Assembly: GCF_048569485.1 (NCBI RefSeq)
Contig: NC_134354.1
Coordinates: forward strand, 682,347,080-682,411,079
Length of the DNA: 64,000 nucleotides
Origin: Anomaloglossus baeobatrachus
Taxonomy: Eukaryota; Chordata; Amphibia; Anura; Aromobatidae
Direction of reading: 5' to 3'
Shown here: piece after piece, positions 59,696-64,000 of the stretch
Numbering within the stretch: the stretch's first letter is position 1
How the letters are laid out: each line of letters opens with the position of its first letter
Made by a program: the position numbers and the translations under genes
Notes under the pieces: generated by a model
Databases searched by the model: none
Seen by the model: the letters and a program-made list of their open reading frames with translations, nothing else
Told to the model about the DNA's origin: nothing

Positions 59696-60122
59696 GGCCT
59701 AAGACACAGCATGAAAATCGGAGCGAGTGGAATGCGATAAAACATCAATATTAGCCTGTGTGTCAGCACACGAGCAATTTTTTTTTTTTTTTAATTCTCT
59801 CAGCCCCAATCGGACCGAGAAAACAGTTGCAGCATGCTGCGGGTGTAATGTGATCCTCGTTTCTCTCGCACCCATTCAAGCCTATGGAGCGAGAGAAAAA
59901 TCAAACTGCACTCGCAGTACACCGGTGCTTGCGAGTGCAGAGCGAGAATGACAATAGCCAGCTACGGAAGAGAGGAGGATAAATCCCTCCCCCTGTAGAT
60001 GTGGTCCGATCGCATGATTGGACCTCAGTTGCAGTGACACTCAGCTCCCGCTGTGCTGCCAGCGTGAGCCAAGTGTCATGCGAGGATTGCAGTAAACCTC
60101 CGTAAATCTGTCATGTGTAGGT
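59696..60122. mobile_element. Harbinger-like MITE (GAGCxAGTGGAATGCG type)
   Basis: Starts GGCCTAAGACACAGCATGAA after TTA. It shares ATCGGAGCGAGTGGAATGCG, CTCGCACCCATTCAAG and GAGCCAAGTGTCATGCGAGG with 52378-52799. The right terminus is degraded. Confidence 0.65.
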
Positions 60123-61655
60123 TGGGAACACAGTGCACTTACTACATGTGGATATTGTATGTGTGTGTGTGTGTGCGCAGTAGCTCTGAGAGTTTAGCTG
60201 CACAGTCTTGTGCTTATTGTTCCCTACAGTTGGATATGGCTTCCAGCCCAATACGGCAGTGTTTGCATACAGCTCCTTGGCTACACTGAGGATGTGTTCA
60301 CACTGAGTTTTGTTTTTTCGTTTTTTTTGTTTAGTTATTGGAGCAGAAAGTCTCTCTCAAAAACACACGTTTTGGTTGGAGAGTTCTGCTCCAAAAACTG
60401 TATAATACTGTACATTTCTGCAAAAATTTAGCAACTGTTTTAAAAAGTTGCAAGTGATCGGCCACATACATCTGGATTACCCAAACCACATCCATAAGGG
60501 GTGAACGGAGAAAAAACTACTTAAAAGAACTGACTTTGGAGAAAAACAAAAAACAAAAAAAGTTCATTGAAACTTAACAAAACCTAGGGGCACATGCAAT
60601 ACTACGAAATTGGGCCCAGAGGGTTTTTTTTTTTGTCTACAGCAAAGGTACAAATGCAGCCGTGAAAGTGATAGTGATCTCCGGTGTTTTGTCTGCCTGG
60701 TGTAGGTCTGTGGTTTCCCACACCTGTTGCTTTTCCTAATATTTGTAGCCTTCAAGGCCAGGCGCAGTTTGTGTTGTAATAAGTAACCCCTCCTGTCCGT
60801 TTGGCTTCACCACAATAAGAAACAAAACGCCTCGTCTGTGGAGGAGAAGCTAATAAGGGTCTGGTTTCCTTCAATTAGTTATTCTTGGTAATTTAATTTT
60901 AAATACAATTCATTCTTATAAGGGGATAGTCCATATATTTTTACGCTACATTTAGCACATCTGTTACTTTGCCTTAACTAACTCCTATTCTAAAATTAGC
61001 TTACTTTGCTATGGTTTCTATCGGTGGGTTAAAGGTCAACGGACAGCTGGTTGTTGGCAATGAATGAGTTAAGTTTGCGATGTCAATGAATGCTGAACCA
61101 TTCAAAGGGTAAATATTCCAGAATACCACCAGGAGATGACTTGGATGGATGTTTAGCCCCACAAAATTATTCCATTAGGCAATGTTCATAGCAGATCGCA
61201 CATTGCAGCAGCCATCGGGGGGCTGATACTTTTTCCAAATTTTGTTCATATGATACAGAAAAAAAACCTGATCCTATAGTGTGGATTAAAAATCCAATAC
61301 GTACCAATTTATAAAAGTACTTGGGGTTTTAAATATGGATTTTACTCTGCAAATCTGCATGTAATTAATTTGATTTTTCCATCTCAATTTTATGTTGTGA
61401 GTGAACCAGAAACACTTACAGAATATTACGTAAAAGTTTTTTTAAATTGTTGCAATTTTATTTAATTGCCATATTTTGCTTGCATCACTCTGAAACACTG
61501 CTGCAGTGCTGTTTTCAGTTCCTCACTTATGCTCCCTTTTAGAAGCTGCTTTGACCTGCTGCTCAGTAAGTTCTATACTCCTGCTGAGCAAGTTATACAT
61601 TGAAACAGTCAATATGGTAATTCTGCTGTTTTGAGTGGGGGAGGGGGGGGTCAGA
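60123..61655. other. No recognisable feature
   Basis: 1.5 kb of intron with a short (GT)n at 60159-60175 and no supported exon or element. Confidence 0.45.
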
Positions 61656-61659
61656 GAGG

Positions 61660-61870
61660 GAGTAAAACAATGGAAAGAATCCAGCTGGACTCCAAGGAAT
61701 AAGTAAAAAAAAAAAAAAACCCTTTATTTAATCTTGATTAAAAAAATATCCATAATGCATGTAATGACAACGGCTTATACACACTGATAGATGGCAGATG
61801 TATACCACACTACGCATTTCAGTGGGGCGCCTTCTTCAGGCCTGTTTCCGTATTCTTGTCAGAGGGAGTG
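61660..61870 (-). mobile_element. Hammerhead-like frog repeat (fragment)
   Basis: On the minus strand: GGCCTGAAGAAGGCGCC, then ACTGAAATGCGTAG and, further on, AATAAAGGGTTTTTTTTTT. The CTGAAGA...GAAA order echoes a hammerhead core, with the GAAAxGCGT block degenerate. Likely related to the repeats near 50.8 kb and 17.98 kb. Confidence 0.4.
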
Positions 61871-62554
61871 TACCATACAAAAACACTATAGATAAAATAA
61901 TAAAGGTTTTTGCTGAGCAGCAGTTAAAAGCATCTCCTAAAGAAGCATGGTTTGGAGTTTAGGAGTGAAGGAAGCGAACTAAGGAGATAAAGTATTGCTA
62001 AAAAAAATTCTAACTTTGCAATGGCTGGAGGAAAAAATACAAAATAACTTTTTAAAGAAAAAATTATTTCAAGTCCAAAAAGTCCCCCCTTCTCTACTTG
62101 CTATGACCAGGATTGTATAAAATATATAAAATTTGGAATAGTTAGTGGTGGAGTGAAAGTGGGTTTTTGGGCACCTAACTAAAAAAATCAAATATTTTAC
62201 TTAGAGAACCTGTGGTGTATAATAAGATTTATTATTATTTATTATTATTATTTATCAAGAGACGCAAAAGAGGACTGGAGCGGTGCTGAGATGGCACTGG
62301 CTTTACTTTTTATTATGAAAATCCTGCTGTTCCCTTTTAAGAGTAAGTTAGTGATTTCTTCCTGCACCTATTGCCATGGTATGTAAGCAAGGTTACAGAA
62401 TCTCCGCTCCCGTGCAAGGGATGTTCAATCAGCCATGTCTGAATAGAGTCCAGGTCTTCTCCTGGTTTTGTTAGTTATTGCTGTCTCCATTGTAAGAGGG
62501 GAGCCAGGTAATGGCCGACAGGGCTCCACTCCCCTACAATAGTTTGAACTTGTG
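61871..62554. other. No recognisable feature
   Basis: AT-rich intron with TTATTA runs at 62228-62258; no gene. Confidence 0.45.
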
Positions 62555-62558
62555 CATG

Positions 62559-63371
62559 TGTGACGCCCTGGCAAAGCCAGGTTGTCACAGAAAGAGTTAA
62601 TCCTCCTTGGTAATCTGATCTCACACCGATGCAGCAGGACAAACCACAGCCCCCAGTGTAAGAGAAAAGCAGAGCAGAGGGGAGGGGCTGGAGCAGAGTG
62701 TTTGGAGAGACAGACAGAAGAGGAGTCTGGAGTTGTAGCTCCCAGGCTGAAAGTGAAGCGTGCTCCGAGAGGGCTGGGACAGGCTGCGAGTGAGGAAGGG
62801 GCCAGAGGTAGCCGGGCAGGGTAGTGGCCCCCCGGTACCTGGGTGACCCGGATCACTGCAGGGGAGTGTATTCCCCGTTCCCGGCTGAGGAGAGAGGAAG
62901 AGAGTGGAGAGAAAGGCACCTGGCTGCAGGGAAAGAACAGGAGCTGCTGCACCGTGTGTGGGACACCAACACCCCCGTACCGAAGGCTGCGTACACCGGC
63001 AATTCCTAGTTACCAGTGACTCTGTGTGAAATACTTGTGAGTACGCCCGTGCCCTCAGACACCGCACCGCAGCACTGCGCCCTGCTCCCTGCTTACCCCA
63101 TCACCGGGCCCCGGGACAACCAACCCCCTACCCACGGAGGGGAGATATAACAACCAAGCTGCTCCCTGTCACCGCTTCCGGGATCCCCGTCTAGAGCAGC
63201 GGTGGTGTCAACAAATCACCACAACCATGGGTGGCGTCACGGACAATCTCCCTTAACAAAATTCCTTTTACTGTGGAGCCTGGGATCACAGACCGGGTCA
63301 CGCCACCGTGATACCCACAGAAGTGACCTCGTGGCCCGGATCTGAGTAACCCCTGGTCCCCGGGTGACACA
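62559..63371 (+). mobile_element. Solo LTR, family A (copy 7, short subfamily)
   Basis: Starts TGTGACGCCCTGG and ends GGGTGACACA, with CATG duplicated (62555-62558, 63372-63375). It shares the distal half (ACCGGGCCCCGGGACAACCA, CATGGGTGGCGTCACGGAC, ACAGACCGGGTCACGCCACC) most closely with copy 1. LTR only, fossil. Confidence 0.82.
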
Positions 63372-63375
63372 CATG

Positions 63376-63754
63376 TGTTCCGCCCCAGCTGGGGGGTGCG
63401 ACACTTGAGACGGCAGGGGTACATCCGACACCCCACTGCTAGTCCCTGTCGGAGACTTAGCTGGATAACTCATCACACAGGCAGATTCTTCGCAATACCA
63501 CAAACACTTTTATTTCACTTGTAATCTTCATGAATAATCGTCAACTCCTGGACAGACATCGTCACTTTCCTTCTACGTTCCTGTTCTGTTGCCGCTGTTC
63601 TGTTGGGTACTTTCCTGTCTAGCCCACACCCTGGGTATTCGCTTTCCAGTAGATGAATCTCACTTCTGCTTTTCCCCGTTTTATTAACTTTGTGGCTTCT
63701 CGTGCCCTATTACCACTTCAAATGGTGTCTAGGTTGCCCAACATGATGGGAGCC
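63376..63754. other. No recognisable feature
   Basis: Sequence right of the LTR. Composition is mixed and no gene or element was identified. Confidence 0.4.
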
Positions 63755-63757
63755 TTA

Positions 63758-64000
63758 AGGCCCAGTCACACTAAGCAACATCGCTAGCAACATCGCTGCT
63801 AACGAACAACTTTTGTGACGTTGCTAGCGATGTTGCTGTGTGTGACATCCAGCAACAACCTGGCCCCTGCTGTGAGGTCGTTGGTTGTTGCTGAATGTCC
63901 TGGGCCATTTTTTAGTTGTTGCTGTCCCGCTGTGAAGCACAGATCGCTGTGTGTGACAGCGAGACAGCAACAACTAAATGTGCAGGCAGCAGGAGCCGGC
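63758..64000. mobile_element. Harbinger-like element, left part (cut by window end)
   Basis: Starts AGGCCCAGTCACACTAAGCA after TTA. CTAGCAACATCGCTGCTAAC and CAGCAACAACCTGGCCCCTG match inverted parts of 36443-39344 (e.g. GGGCCGGGTTGTTGCTGGAT). It runs past the window edge. Confidence 0.8.

Noticed and set aside
62425-63067. Overlapping frames of 148-175 codons on the minus strand
   Set aside because: Located in the family A LTR copy 7 and its flank; no domain.

Overview
The window looks like a neobatrachian frog genome. This is inferred from repeat content, not from a database search. It carries V-SINEs with tRNA-like heads, dense palindromic MITEs of several superfamilies, an L2/Rex1-like LINE, Tc1/mariner copies, an hAT element, and a recurrent family of about 0.5-1.3 kb solo LTRs. 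No bacterial-type genes, tRNA/rRNA genes or CRISPR arrays are present. Nearly all open frames in the window are chance frames in repeats.

Only one host coding segment is supported. This is a first coding exon on the + strand at 5759-5925. It encodes a signal peptide followed by the mature N-terminus of an RGD-binding-type integrin alpha subunit (alphaV/alpha5/alpha8 clade), and it ends at a clean GTAAG donor. No second exon is visible, so the remaining 58 kb is best read as integrin intron 1 filled with transposable elements. The 5.7 kb upstream is promoter-proximal sequence, also repeat-rich.

Layout: 1-5.2 kb, MITE remnants, a V-SINE split by a MITE, a 1.5 kb tandem array of SINE tails, and a complete V-SINE. 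5.2-5.9 kb, promoter, 5'UTR and exon 1. 6-14 kb, reversed SINEs and several palindromic MITEs, one holding a solo LTR. 15.3-16.7 kb, a decayed Tc1 copy. 17.7-18.1 kb, a Penelope-like fragment. 19-20.2 kb, a solo LTR. 20.7-21.9 kb, a LINE RT fragment. 22-23.5 kb, a MITE with an 8-bp minisatellite. 26.6-30 kb, nested MITE/MITE/LTR and another LTR. 30.36-31.50 kb, a 417-bp tandem array. 33.8-39.4 kb, two nests, one four levels deep. 39.7-41 kb, an LTR. 43.2-49 kb, a Harbinger-like element holding an hAT element that itself holds a Tc1 element. 49.5-64 kb, further MITEs and LTRs.

The most interesting object is the 417-bp tandem array. Each of its three copies carries, on the minus strand, a complete textbook type I hammerhead ribozyme: an invariant core, a 6-bp stem I that extends into a 12-bp helix, a 4-bp stem II and a 3-bp stem III. 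A minus-strand transcript would be expected to cut itself into 417-nt monomers. This is the architecture of retrozymes, Penelope-associated hammerheads and hammerhead satellites. Other strong structural observations are the exact target-site duplications that resolve three- and four-level insertion nests, a paralogous empty site for one LTR, and the tandem amplification of a SINE 3' tail.
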